A model generated the notes under the pieces. That model was not told the origin of the DNA. It made no database searches and saw nothing but the letters and a program-made list of their open reading frames with translations. The position numbers and the translations under genes are program-made. Source: Deltaproteobacteria bacterium (lineage in GTDB: Bacteria; Desulfobacterota; Syntrophorhabdia; Syntrophorhabdales; Syntrophorhabdaceae). From it: a stretch of DNA of 12,895 bases. Below, piece by piece: positions 5,514-12,895 of this stretch; the stretch's first letter is position 1; each line of letters begins with the position of its first letter. Location: the NCBI GenBank assembly GCA_003506795.1, contig DNYO01000271.1, positions 1-12,895 on the forward strand. The letters are read 5' to 3'.

Positions 5514-6148
5514 TACTCATACAACCCGTGCGTCAAAGCATAATGGATAAGGCCTTCGGTTCCTTTTACACCTATTTTTTCCATGATGCGGACCCGGTAT
5601 GTCCTTATCGAATTTATGCTCAGGTTGAGTTCGGCGGCGATGTCCTTCATCGTTTTGCCGCTGCCGAACATACGCATCACCTGGAATTCCCGGTTCGAAA
5701 GCTTTTCATGGGCGGGCTTTGCCGCATCGGATTCGAAATCGACGACCATTCGCACGGCGAATGCCGGATTTACATATCTTTTGCCTGAGAGGATCTTGCG
5801 CACGGCGAAGATAAGTTCCTCGGAGGCGCTCTGTTTCGTCAGATACCCTTGCGCCCCCGTTCGTATGGCTCGCACGGCATACATCTCCTCGGGATACATG
5901 CTGATGACAAGAACGGGAAGTCTCGGCCGTTTCCTTCTCATCTCCCTGAGAACATCCAGGCCATTTGCATCGGGCAGCGAAATGTCGAGGAGAACCAGAT
6001 CGTAGTCGGTCTTCTTGACCTTCTCTATCAATTCCCGGCCCGTACCGGCTGCGTCGACCATGACGGAGCCGAAGTTTTCCTGCAGGATCTCCTTGAGACC
6101 CTTGTAAACAACGGGATGGTCATCTGCAATGATCACGCGCTGCATCAT
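5501..6148 (-). CDS. Orphan NarL/FixJ-family response regulator
   Basis: This is a 215-residue regulator. The receiver (about 3-120) has D9-D10, phospho-acceptor D55 (LLDISLPDANG), S83 and K105, all intact. The LuxR-type HTH (about 147-210) begins 'KLSNREFQVMRMFGSGK', with its recognition region in 'LSINSIRTYRVRIMEKI'. The start is the first of two ATGs, 4 nt after AAGGGGATGA. No histidine kinase adjoins it. It lies 169 bp downstream of the last secretion gene on the same strand with no T-tailed terminator between, so read-through from the gsp operon is possible. It is a relative, not a duplicate, of the regulator at 723-1376; the HTH sequences differ clearly. Targets are unknown. Confidence 0.92.
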   Translation of the reverse strand: MMQRVIIADDHPVVYKGLKEILQENFGSVMVDAAGTGRELIEKVKKTDYDLVLLDISLPDANGLDVLREMRRKRPRLPVLVISMYPEEMYAVRAIRTGAQGYLTKQSASEELIFAVRKILSGKRYVNPAFAVRMVVDFESDAAKPAHEKLSNREFQVMRMFGSGKTMKDIAAELNLSINSIRTYRVRIMEKIGVKGTEGLIHYALTHGLYEYKNG

Positions 6149-6169
6149 TCATCCCCTTTGGCTGGTTTG

Positions 6170-6203
6170 CGTCATCCGGTTCCACGATTATTGGCGGATG
6201 ACG
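6170..6203. promoter_or_regulatory. Stem-loop in the leader of the orphan response regulator
   Basis: CGTCATCCG (6170-6178) and CGGATGACG (6195-6203) are perfect 9-bp arms. After a 3-nt bulge, CCA (6182-6184) pairs with TGG (6192-6194) around a 7-nt loop. No T-run follows on the minus strand. It ends 22 nt before the ATG at 6148, so it may be an operator for a dimeric regulator or an RNA element acting on translation. Confidence 0.5.
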
Positions 6204-6317
6204 GGCGAGATGGGTTGAAAACAGGAGTATGGAATCGAAGGCCCCGGTTTTACAGGGGAACATACCGAACGGACAGACTTCCTTGATAAAGAAATGGCGA
6301 TTGATATCCTGCGGCGT

Positions 6318-7055
6318 TTATTCAGGAACGGTGCGTGGCTGTATCCTTGCCGGCTGTGCGCCGGGCCGGAGCGTCTCGCCCACAGGCAGCGGCGGCACCC
6401 TGATTCCTCCGGGAGGGGTCCCGGGGGTCGTTTGGTTTGGCCTCGCCGGACTGACGGACGGGCTCTGGGGGGGCCTCGCCGGGGCGCTCTGGGGGGGCCT
6501 CGCCGGTGTCGGGGGCTGCTGGGGCGCCGGAGGGGAAGGTGTATCGCCCGCCTTTCTTTTGTCCGGCGGAGAAAGCATGACGGTCATACTGTCGTCGCCT
6601 CGTGCCAGCACGATCCTGTCCTGTGTAATCCGGGTCACCGTATATCCGCTTACAACCTCTCCCTGTCGTACGATCCTCTGACGAACGCCTCTGCCGGGCG
6701 TCGTTACGGGATTTTTCTTGTCCTCTATGAAGGCCATGCGCACCGAATCCACCGCGGTTCCATAAAGAACTATCTCCGGCCTCGGGACGTCCGCCTTCCT
6801 GTCGACAGGTATCACCCGTTCCGGATGAAAGAGATTGGTCTCGCCTATGACTGCATAGTCCGAAGGTAGTCTGCCGCCTGTAAATTCGGAAGGTACCTCC
6901 TCGACGGGGGGCTTTGGTCTGACCTGCGGCGGAGAATAGGCGTAGCGCATCCGGACCAGGGGTAAGGTAATCCCGACGATGAGGGCGATGACGATGGCAA
7001 AGAGAACCATATTGAGGACATTTGCATTTCTAATGAGATATCTCAGGGCTCTCAT
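6318..7055 (-). CDS. gspC: GspC-like type II secretion inner-membrane protein with Pro-rich tail
   Basis: This is a 245-residue bitopic protein: a short basic cytoplasmic N-terminus, one membrane helix (about 14-34), a Pro-rich linker, then a periplasmic HR-type domain (about 66-163). That domain includes 'YAVIGETNLFHP', 'IVLYGTAV' and 'VSGYTVTRITQDRIVL', the pattern of the GspC/PilP homology region that contacts secretin N-domains. The C-terminal PDZ or coiled-coil domain of classic GspC is missing. Residues 164-245 are instead low-complexity Pro/Ala/Gln, with an 8-residue near-repeat ARPPQSAP/ARPPQSPS (185-200). It is the last gene of the operon, 2 nt after gspM. Its position at the end rather than the start of the operon is unusual but fits a GspC/PilP role. 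Confidence 0.72.
   Translation of the reverse strand: MRALRYLIRNANVLNMVLFAIVIALIVGITLPLVRMRYAYSPPQVRPKPPVEEVPSEFTGGRLPSDYAVIGETNLFHPERVIPVDRKADVPRPEIVLYGTAVDSVRMAFIEDKKNPVTTPGRGVRQRIVRQGEVVSGYTVTRITQDRIVLARGDDSMTVMLSPPDKRKAGDTPSPPAPQQPPTPARPPQSAPARPPQSPSVSPARPNQTTPGTPPGGIRVPPLPVGETLRPGAQPARIQPRTVPE
6462..6506 (-). repeat. 24-bp tandem repeat with two G7 tracts inside the gspC-like gene
   Basis: Two identical 21-bp segments (6462-6482 and 6486-6506) recur at a 24-bp period, each with a run of seven G on the plus strand (6467-6473, 6491-6497). A partial third copy, GGCCTCGCCGG, lies at 6439-6449. The period of 24 keeps the frame and encodes the ARPPQS tail repeat. Confidence 0.75.
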
Positions 7056-7057
7056 GT

Positions 7058-7612
7058 TTATTTCCCGCCGGTCAGCGCCGCAATTCTGAGCTTGACCATC
7101 AGTTCACGGGGATCTCTGAAATTTCTGACCCGTGTGTCCATTTCCCTGATAACGATGTATGGCGTATGGGACTCGAGGGTAAAAAGGACATCGCTCAAGG
7201 CCCTGGTATCGGGCAGCACGGCATCGACGCTGACGTTGACCACTTTCAACTTTCCCAGATCGTCCGGTTTCTCGACACGCTCGCTGGCTATGGACCCGCC
7301 GGCCCCTGTTATCGATCCTTTTACGATCGTCTCGAGAGTCGCAGCGGCAATGCTCAGGGTCTGGGCCTCAATGATCTTTGAAGCTTCAGTGACCCTTCTC
7401 TCCCTCAGGGCCTCGACCTTTTTTTCCAATGCCGGTCTTTCCGCTATGAGATTTACATAGCGCTCCAGCGTCCCCATCCTGGCGGTCTGCCTTTCCCTGA
7501 GCGAGGCTATTTCGTCGCTGACGGCAATGTATACGTACTGGTACACGACAAGCAGTGCAAGCGCCACGATGACCGGCAGAGCCACCCGGGAAAGCTTACT
7601 TTTTGATTTCAC
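7058..7612 (-). CDS. gspM: Type II secretion protein GspM (subtype b, PilO-like)
   Basis: This is a 184-residue inner-membrane protein with a basic N-terminus, one membrane helix (about 9-30), a coiled-coil segment (about 31-85) and a ferredoxin-like periplasmic domain (about 88-180, 'KVVNVSVDAVLPDTRALSDV'). This layout is that of GspM/PilO, which pairs with GspL in the platform. The start is a GTG (7610-7612) with GGAGG a short distance upstream, and the gene overlaps the 3' end of gspL by 17 bp. It stops 2 nt before the gspC-like ATG. The call rests on architecture and on position directly after gspL. Confidence 0.8.
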   Translation of the reverse strand: MKSKSKLSRVALPVIVALALLVVYQYVYIAVSDEIASLRERQTARMGTLERYVNLIAERPALEKKVEALRERRVTEASKIIEAQTLSIAAATLETIVKGSITGAGGSIASERVEKPDDLGKLKVVNVSVDAVLPDTRALSDVLFTLESHTPYIVIREMDTRVRNFRDPRELMVKLRIAALTGGK

Positions 7613-9134
7613 CTTTAGGCCCTCCGGTCTTCTTCTTTTCGAATCCTTCCAATTCCATCTTCATCACGAACCGGTCGGCATTCTGCCGCGCGTCCCGTAT
7701 AGTCGGCGCCGTGAATTCCACCTTCTTGAAAAGGTTGGAGTGCTCGAGTTTCGGAAGCATCTCCGTGGCCGAACCGGCATACCCTTCAGTTTCAACGGTT
7801 TCTCCCGTAATTCTCAGACGCGTGAGCCAGACGTTCTTCGGCAGGACCGTCGTCAGCTCTTTCATCACGTCGAGCGACATCGGGGAGGATTCCTTGAAAT
7901 CCCTGATTACCGTTATATCTCCCTCAATGGCGGCGGCTTCCTGTTTCATGGCCTCGATCGTCCTGACTTCAGCCTTTCGTATCCCGATCTGGTATTCGAT
8001 CCGGTCACTCCTTGCCTTTTCCATCTGGAGCGGCACGACGAGGTAGAGGATCATTGCCAGCGCGATGAGCCCGGCGAGAACATAGCTGACAGGCGTTATG
8101 GGATTCCCTGCCGCCGGCTGGAGGCCCTTGCTTGCCAGGTTGAAGCCCTTCGTACCGGGCCAGATCGTTTCCACAAGGCCTCCAAGGGGACCGGTCAGGC
8201 CGTCGCCGGGATCCGTCCCGAAGACTTTCCTGAGATCGTCATCGGTTATGACCTTGACGGGGATGCCGACCTTGTCCTCAAAATCGGCATATCCGGGAGA
8301 CCGGCGCAGAAGGACGACGGGTGGAACACCCTCCTGTTCGAACCTGGCGATCATAGGGACAAGTTCCTCCCTGACGAGTGCCAGGTTATCCTCCCTGTCC
8401 TGTCCCGCGAAATCTCCCGATGCACCGAAAAGAAAGACCCCTTCCTTTGTCAGGCACCCTTCGTATCCGTCATCGTTGACGGACATGCACAAAGCGAGCT
8501 GCCCGCCGTTTCCCAGGATTCCGCAGAGCGTACCGAAGCCGGTCAGTCCCGTGGTGATCCTCCGGGGAGTCATATTCTTCGCGGAGAGGGCATCGAGATA
8601 GGGCTCCGCCGTCTGCGCCCTCATGGCAATAATGATGACCGAAAGCTTCCCGTCTTCCTCGGAGGTGATCGAGAAATCGTACATGGCTTCGGTGGGATTA
8701 AACGGGGTCAGCCTGTCCAGTTCGTATGCGATAACGGACGCCAGGTTCTCTTTTACCACGGCGGGAAGTTCGACAACCCTGACCAGGATCCAGGGTCTCG
8801 GAACGGAAAGGACGATGGCGGCATCACGGGCCCTGAAGCCCTCGCGGGCCGCCAGGATCGCCGACGCCAGGTCTTCCGGCCCGGGATACTTTCCCTCCTC
8901 GAAATAAAAGCGTCTGATCCCCTTGATCCTCGGCCGCGACAGGAATTGAGTTCCATAGGCCACACAAACGCATCCTTTTTCCAGGGCTGCGCAGAGACAT
9001 TTTCTGGGGATAAGAACACCTTCGAGCAGATTGAATGACGGGATTTTCCCGAACCCGGCGAAGCGCGATCTGCCGCCGTGCCAGAGTGCGCCGGCGTACT
9101 TTTCAAAACGCGTAAAGGTTTCTTCGATTGTCAT
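7596..9134 (-). CDS. gspL: Type II secretion protein GspL (fused PilM-like and PilN-like parts)
   Basis: This is a 512-residue protein. Residues 30-335 form an actin-like (ASKHA fold) cytoplasmic domain that in GspL recruits the ATPase GspE. One membrane helix (about 347-369, 'VLAGLIALAMILYLVV') is followed by a coiled coil (about 371-413) and a PilN-like periplasmic domain (about 425-497) with 'LPKNVWLTRLRITGE'. In type IV pili these halves are separate PilM and PilN proteins; here they are one chain, as in type II secretion. The ATG overlaps the gspK stop (ATGA), with GGAG 9 nt upstream. The C-terminus ends in a Lys-rich tail. Confidence 0.88.
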   Translation of the reverse strand: MTIEETFTRFEKYAGALWHGGRSRFAGFGKIPSFNLLEGVLIPRKCLCAALEKGCVCVAYGTQFLSRPRIKGIRRFYFEEGKYPGPEDLASAILAAREGFRARDAAIVLSVPRPWILVRVVELPAVVKENLASVIAYELDRLTPFNPTEAMYDFSITSEEDGKLSVIIIAMRAQTAEPYLDALSAKNMTPRRITTGLTGFGTLCGILGNGGQLALCMSVNDDGYEGCLTKEGVFLFGASGDFAGQDREDNLALVREELVPMIARFEQEGVPPVVLLRRSPGYADFEDKVGIPVKVITDDDLRKVFGTDPGDGLTGPLGGLVETIWPGTKGFNLASKGLQPAAGNPITPVSYVLAGLIALAMILYLVVPLQMEKARSDRIEYQIGIRKAEVRTIEAMKQEAAAIEGDITVIRDFKESSPMSLDVMKELTTVLPKNVWLTRLRITGETVETEGYAGSATEMLPKLEHSNLFKKVEFTAPTIRDARQNADRFVMKMELEGFEKKKTGGPKGEIKK

Positions 9135-10087
9135 CGGCGCATCTCCGAAGGGCTCTTGTAATAAAGAAACAGGGGCGTGGTGGTCCCGGCCGACACAACT
9201 GCCCGTATCCCGTAACCATGCTTCGAATCCCCCTGGAAACCCACTGATTCAATAGTATAAACATGCGTCTCGCTCATATCGATGTACTGTGCCAGCGTCG
9301 CGAAATTGAGGCCCGTGATGGCCTGAATGTCCTGTACGGATGTGAATTCCGCAGTCTCCCTCTGGTCCGCGATCCTCTTCAATGTGTCTTCCGTCAATCC
9401 CGGCAATGCCATGAGAACCTCCCGCGGGGCCGCGTTGATATTGATCTTCGACGACGTTCCGTATAGTGTCAGAAACTCGATGAGGCCCTTTCGTTTAACG
9501 GTCCCAAAAAGAAGCTCCGGTGAGACACCCTTTACCAGCAGGAGTTCTTCAACGGTGTCGAAGGGGCGGTTCTTTGCCTTGTAGGGAACGGGGAGGGACT
9601 GATAGTACTCGTCCTCGGCACCGTTTAAGCGGCGGAGATTGTCATTGTCCACCCAATCGAGCATAGAATCAACGATGACATCCGCCCTTTCCTGGGGCAC
9701 CTCCAGGTTCAACAGGAGATTCTTCACTACCACCCCTGTAAGATCGGTCATCTTGTTGATATCTATCTTGCCTGATTCCGACAGAAGCATGAAGGTATAG
9801 CGGCCTGATTCGATCTCGCCGGTATTAGGTCTGCCGTCGATCCTTACCACCTGGTTTCCCTCGACGACAACGGTCTCGGTTCTGTATGTCTGCCGATGGT
9901 AGATCTCCATGATGGCCCTCTGCATTCCCGCCTCGGCGAGAAACTTCTCTTGCGTCCCTTCCTTGAAGTAGATCGTTGAATTGGCATCCGTCCTCGTCAG
10001 GAAGGAGAATGAGATTACAAGGGTCATGAGCATGGTGATGACCCATAAAACCATGAGAAGCGCGATGCCTTTCTGGGAACGAATCAT
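9131..10087 (-). CDS. gspK: Type II secretion minor pseudopilin GspK (tip protein)
   Basis: This is a 318-residue prepilin-like protein starting MIRSQKG, then a hydrophobic helix beginning IALLMVLWVITMLMT. Cleavage by prepilin peptidase is expected after G7. Position +5 is Met, not Glu, which is the hallmark of GspK at the pseudopilus tip. The large globular part has the family signature 'SMLDWVDNDNLRRLNGAEDE' followed by YYQ (141-163) and helix-hairpin-helix-like segments ('INAAPREVLMALPGLTEDTL', 216-235). The ATG at 10087 overlaps the gspJ stop by 4 bp. A longer reading back to 10204 would run through gspJ and add a non-prepilin leader, so it is rejected. Flanked by gspJ and gspL as usual. 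Confidence 0.92.
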   Translation of the reverse strand: MIRSQKGIALLMVLWVITMLMTLVISFSFLTRTDANSTIYFKEGTQEKFLAEAGMQRAIMEIYHRQTYRTETVVVEGNQVVRIDGRPNTGEIESGRYTFMLLSESGKIDINKMTDLTGVVVKNLLLNLEVPQERADVIVDSMLDWVDNDNLRRLNGAEDEYYQSLPVPYKAKNRPFDTVEELLLVKGVSPELLFGTVKRKGLIEFLTLYGTSSKININAAPREVLMALPGLTEDTLKRIADQRETAEFTSVQDIQAITGLNFATLAQYIDMSETHVYTIESVGFQGDSKHGYGIRAVVSAGTTTPLFLYYKSPSEMRR

Positions 10088-10695
10088 GTCCTGGCCTTCT
10101 GTGCCCTCACCGGCACGGTGAACTGAAGTTTGTGATCTCCAAAGACTAGGTGGACGCGGATCTTTCGTGGAAAAAGAAGTTCGTCCGTCCATTCTTTGAC
10201 CCATTCGCCCTCAACTTCGTCCGCATCCGACTCCTTGCGGAAAAATTCAAAGCGCACCTCTTTCATTCCTTCAAGGAGTCTTACTTCCCTGACGTTTTCG
10301 ACACCGATGTTGTTTTCCTCTATATAGAGAGCGAATTTGTCCTCGCCGTCAGGCTTTACCTTGTAGGCTGCTATGACATATCCTCTTTGCCCGCCCATCA
10401 ACGAGTAGTTCGACGCAAATCTGGTTGAGTCCCCCGAGCCCTCAAAAAAGACGCGCCCCGCCTCGTCGTCCTGCCGGGTAAGGGGAAGCGCGGACTGTAT
10501 CTGGGCATCGAGCAACGCAAAGCATACCTTGAGCCGCTCCAGGTACTGGGATTTCTGCTCCCCCCTGTCGATCGAACGGTACGCGAGGCGAATGGCCCCG
10601 GCCATTATCACCACCAGAACGCTGATAAGGGTTATGGAAATCAGCACCTCGAGGAGGGTGAAGCCGTGGTCTTGCCCGCCGGTCTGCCTTTTCAT
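10084..10695 (-). CDS. gspJ: Type II secretion minor pseudopilin GspJ
   Basis: This is a 203-residue prepilin: MKRQTGGQDHG then FTLLEVLISITLISVLVVIM, with cleavage after G11 and Glu at +5 (E16). The helix is followed by 'LERLKVCFALLDAQIQSALP', typical of GspJ, and a beta-rich body. GspJ, with GspI and GspK, forms the pseudopilus tip. The ATG overlaps the gspI stop (ATGA) and has GGAAGGA immediately upstream; its own stop overlaps the gspK start. Confidence 0.9.
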   Translation of the reverse strand: MKRQTGGQDHGFTLLEVLISITLISVLVVIMAGAIRLAYRSIDRGEQKSQYLERLKVCFALLDAQIQSALPLTRQDDEAGRVFFEGSGDSTRFASNYSLMGGQRGYVIAAYKVKPDGEDKFALYIEENNIGVENVREVRLLEGMKEVRFEFFRKESDADEVEGEWVKEWTDELLFPRKIRVHLVFGDHKLQFTVPVRAQKART

Positions 10696-11105
10696 ATCCT
10701 TCCGACAACCTCCCTCTTGACCATCTTCATCGTCTTCAGGACCATGGACCTCTCTCCCCTGACGCCGCTCCAGGACAACTTAACACCCACTTCCAGCATC
10801 TCGAGGGGCAGCTCTCTCGTCCTTGTCTCAAGCACTTTCGATATCGTCGTTTCCACCGTGTACCCATCGGGCGTCGTCTCGCTTGAGGTCCCCACAGCCA
10901 GGTTCTCCCTGTCGAGCGTCTCTCTCATCGCGGCCTCTGCCCGCGCAGTCGCCCATACGAAATCTTCCGACGTCGACAGGACGCGCAGATTCGACGAAAA
11001 AAGCTGCAGTATTACCGTCACCGTCGTCGCCAGGAGAGCGAAGGCGACGATGACCTCGAGAAGGGTGAAGCCGGCGTCTGTCTTTGGCTGCATGCGTACA
11101 TTCAT
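10692..11105 (-). CDS. gspI: Type II secretion minor pseudopilin GspI
   Basis: This is a 137-residue prepilin: MNVRMQPKTDAG then FTLLEVIVAFALLATTVTVI, with cleavage after G12 and Glu at +5 (E17). The short length and 'TLLEVIVA' helix fit GspI, which nucleates the tip complex with J and K. The ATG at 11105 overlaps the gspH stop by 4 bp; an in-frame ATG at 11093 is a possible alternative start with a shorter leader peptide. Confidence 0.87.
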   Translation of the reverse strand: MNVRMQPKTDAGFTLLEVIVAFALLATTVTVILQLFSSNLRVLSTSEDFVWATARAEAAMRETLDRENLAVGTSSETTPDGYTVETTISKVLETRTRELPLEMLEVGVKLSWSGVRGERSMVLKTMKMVKREVVGRI

Positions 11106-11575
11106 TTTTTCAGCACCACGGCCCCCAGTACGGGGTCAAGTTCGATATGGAGGACCTTCCTGCCTCCCGAAAGGGTTATGCGGCCCCATCCGGCTGTGCC
11201 GGATTCATTGAAGACGATGGAATGTTCCCCCCGTGTTATCTCTCCTTCCAGCGGGTCGGTGATTGTCAGCGTGACGCCCTGCGGCATATTCCTCATCTGT
11301 ACCCCCGCTATGCCGTAGCGGCCGGTGTCGAGATTGACGACGACCGCCCGGGGCTCACCGGAATTCTTCGCCAGCAGCTTCGCGAAGCGCAGCATTGCGG
11401 AGAACTCCCGTCCGGCGGAGTTCAGGTTTTGTGACGGAAGCCTGCTTGCAAGGAAGACCGTGGAAACTCCGAGCACGATGAGAATGAGCACGACGACCAT
11501 CATAACCTCGAGGAGCGTGAATCCCCGGGAGGATGCCGGTGTCCTGCTTCTTGCGCTGTCCGTCCCTTCTTTCAA
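11102..11575 (-). CDS. gspH: Type II secretion minor pseudopilin GspH
   Basis: This is a 157-residue prepilin with leader ending SSRG (G18), then FTLLEVMMVVVLILIVLGVS with Glu at +5 (E23). The body has 'LNSAGREFSAMLRFAKLLAK', the GspH/FimT pattern, and then a beta-sandwich with GGRKVLHIEL. It starts at TTG (11573-11575), overlapping the gspF stop as TTGA, with TGGAG upstream. It sits where the major pseudopilin GspG is normally found, directly after gspF. It lacks the Ca-binding C-terminus and length pattern I would expect of GspG, so I call it H. Confidence 0.82.
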   Translation of the reverse strand: MKEGTDSARSRTPASSRGFTLLEVMMVVVLILIVLGVSTVFLASRLPSQNLNSAGREFSAMLRFAKLLAKNSGEPRAVVVNLDTGRYGIAGVQMRNMPQGVTLTITDPLEGEITRGEHSIVFNESGTAGWGRITLSGGRKVLHIELDPVLGAVVLKK

Positions 11576-12765
11576 AATGGCAACTCCAGGATACTGAATA
11601 CGGCCATCAGCATGGAAACGACGATGAATGCGATGATGATCCCCATGGCGAGTATGATTGCCGGTTCGAGAAGACTCATGAACCTTTTCACAGCGTCCCT
11701 GAGTCCCTTCTCATAGGTCGCCGCAACCTTGAGGAGCATTGTGTCGAGCTGCCCCGTCTCTTCTCCGACCTTGATCATGGACAGTGCAAGCTGCGGAAAG
11801 GCGTCGGCCTCGATGAGGGGACCAGCTATACCCTTTCCTTCTCTGACATTTTTGATGACGGACCCTACCGAGCCCGCTATGATCCTGTTGCCGATCACGT
11901 CCTTTGCGTTGGTGAGGGCCTGCAGAAACGGCACGCCGCTCCTTAAGAGCGTTCCCAGGGTCCGGCAGAAACGTGCCGTCTCGAGTTTTCTGATGACGTC
12001 GCCGAGCAGCTTCAGTTTCAGTTCGTCCCATTTGTAAGCGCCTTTTTCCGTTCCGGCGTAGAACTTCACGAGTGCAAAGGCCGCGATGATCATGGGGAAG
12101 ACTATCCACCAGTAAGACCTCAGAGCCTGGCTTATCGTGAGGATGATCTGAGTCGAGAGAGGAAGGTTTCCGCCTATTTCGCTGAATATCGATGAAAACC
12201 TCGGAATGACAAAGGTGAGGAGAATGACTATGGATATCCCGCCGGTAAGCGTCAGGATAAGGGGGTACACCATGGCGGAGACGACGCTGTCCCTGAGTTC
12301 CTTTGCCGTCTCCAGGAATTCGGTCAGCTTGTCGAGGACGATATCCAGAACGCCGCCCGTCTCCCCGGCCCGTATCATACTTATGTAAAGCCTCGAAAAG
12401 ATGCCGGGATGCTTCTGCAGCGCCTCCGAGAAGGAGCTTCCCCCGCGAATACCTGTAAGAACGGAGTGGATGACCTCTTTCATCTGACTGCCCTCCGATA
12501 TTTCAGCGAGGATATTGAGGCTCCTGTCGATGGGGAGACCGGCGCTGAGGAGCGCCGACAGTTCCGTGGTGAAGGTGAGTAGATCGCCCCGCGAAGACCT
12601 GAACGTGAAGGTTTTCCCGAGACCGCGGCCGGGCACCGATATCTTGATCGGTATGACCCCGGTATTTCGTATCTTCTCAACGGCACCTCTTTCATCCGAC
12701 GCCTCCACCACCCCTTCGACGGTGGTGCCTTCAAGCGTAGCGGCGGTATAGGAATACACGGGCAC
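11572..12765 (-). CDS. gspF: Type II secretion inner-membrane platform protein GspF
   Basis: This is a 397-residue protein with the start 'VYSYTAATLEGTTVEGVVEA' typical of GspF/PilC. Two repeated T2SSF domains (about 65-188 and 267-388) each carry the 'RAGETGG'/'KVGEETGQL' motif (132-138, 332-340). Membrane helices are at about 163-188, 217-236 and 367-392. It anchors the ATPase GspE and the pseudopilus assembly machinery in the inner membrane. The start is GTG (12763-12765) with a perfect AGGAGG at 12771-12776, directly after the gspE stop (TAAGTG). Confidence 0.95.
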   Translation of the reverse strand: MPVYSYTAATLEGTTVEGVVEASDERGAVEKIRNTGVIPIKISVPGRGLGKTFTFRSSRGDLLTFTTELSALLSAGLPIDRSLNILAEISEGSQMKEVIHSVLTGIRGGSSFSEALQKHPGIFSRLYISMIRAGETGGVLDIVLDKLTEFLETAKELRDSVVSAMVYPLILTLTGGISIVILLTFVIPRFSSIFSEIGGNLPLSTQIILTISQALRSYWWIVFPMIIAAFALVKFYAGTEKGAYKWDELKLKLLGDVIRKLETARFCRTLGTLLRSGVPFLQALTNAKDVIGNRIIAGSVGSVIKNVREGKGIAGPLIEADAFPQLALSMIKVGEETGQLDTMLLKVAATYEKGLRDAVKRFMSLLEPAIILAMGIIIAFIVVSMLMAVFSILELPF

Positions 12766-12895
12766 TTAATCCTCCTGGGTAACCCTGAAGACCTCGTCCA
12801 GTGTGGTGCTGCCCGTTTCGATCTTGGCGAGACCATCTTCGAGGAGGGTCCTCATCCCGTTTTTCCGCGCCGCCTCCCTGAGCTGCCCTTCATCG
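12766..12895 (-). CDS. gspE: Type II secretion ATPase GspE, C-terminal 42 codons (cut by window edge)
   Basis: The frame reads 'DEGQLREAARKNGMRTLLED' then GLAKIETGSTTLDEVFRVTQED and stops at TAA (12766-12768). 'NGMRTLxEDGLxKIxxGxTTLDEVxRVT' is the conserved end of GspE/PilB secretion ATPases, which power pseudopilus assembly. The stop abuts the gspF GTG. The Walker motifs and Zn domain lie beyond the right edge. Confidence 0.9.
   Translation of the reverse strand, partial: DEGQLREAARKNGMRTLLEDGLAKIETGSTTLDEVFRVTQED

Noticed and set aside
7527..9038. 503-codon plus-strand ORF antisense to gspL
   Set aside because: It is rich in Arg, Asp, Gly and His with no recognisable domain, and opposite a well-supported gspL. 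It is a shadow.
10088..10204. 39-residue N-terminal extension of GspK
   Set aside because: It lies within gspJ in another frame and would bury the prepilin leader peptide.

Overview
This window looks like chromosomal DNA of a Gram-negative, Desulfobacterota (deltaproteobacterial)-like bacterium, moderately GC-rich. The guess rests on three things: a compact type II secretion (Gsp) operon, NarL-type two-component genes, and short ATAGGACC-type and heptamer intergenic repeats that I associate with that group. The lineage is an inference; no rRNA or other phylogenetic marker is present.

Left part (1-3162, all minus strand). The window opens with the first 24 codons of what is probably NADP-type glutamate dehydrogenase, which has its own promoter. 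Beside it is a 71-codon gene matching only the N-terminus of class I glutamine amidotransferase-like proteins. It has its own ribosome binding site, a candidate promoter and a rho-independent terminator. Upstream of it, at 554-595, are two 18-bp near-palindromes exactly 24 bp apart, a candidate operator. Next comes a two-component pair: a soluble GAF-PAS histidine kinase followed by its NarL/FixJ-type response regulator.

Middle part (3163-5190, plus strand). A nitronate monooxygenase-family flavoprotein is divergent from the kinase and has a good extended -10 promoter. It is followed by an exported VanX/DdpX-type D-Ala-D-Ala dipeptidase. The 310 bp after the dipeptidase (5191-5500) hold no convincing gene. 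They stack three unrelated repeat structures (a 9-bp tandem array inside an inverted repeat, an 88-bp long hairpin, and inverted heptamer arrays) and end in a bidirectional terminator.

Right part (5501-12895, minus strand). An orphan NarL-type response regulator lies downstream of a tightly packed type II secretion operon. Transcription runs from the right edge leftward in the order gspE (3' end only), F, H, I, J, K, L, M, C-like. Most junctions overlap by 4 bp (ATGA/TTGA), so translation is probably coupled. The products are the inner-membrane platform (F, L, M, C-like), the hexameric ATPase (E) and the pseudopilus tip (H, I, J, K). The major pseudopilin GspG, expected between F and H, is absent here, and no secretin GspD is in view.

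No CRISPR array, tRNA, rRNA, transposase or phage gene was found. I did not find an evidently new multi-gene system. The least explained signals are the 24-bp-spaced palindromes, the truncated amidotransferase-like gene, the repeat cluster at 5225-5482 and the G-less secretion operon.
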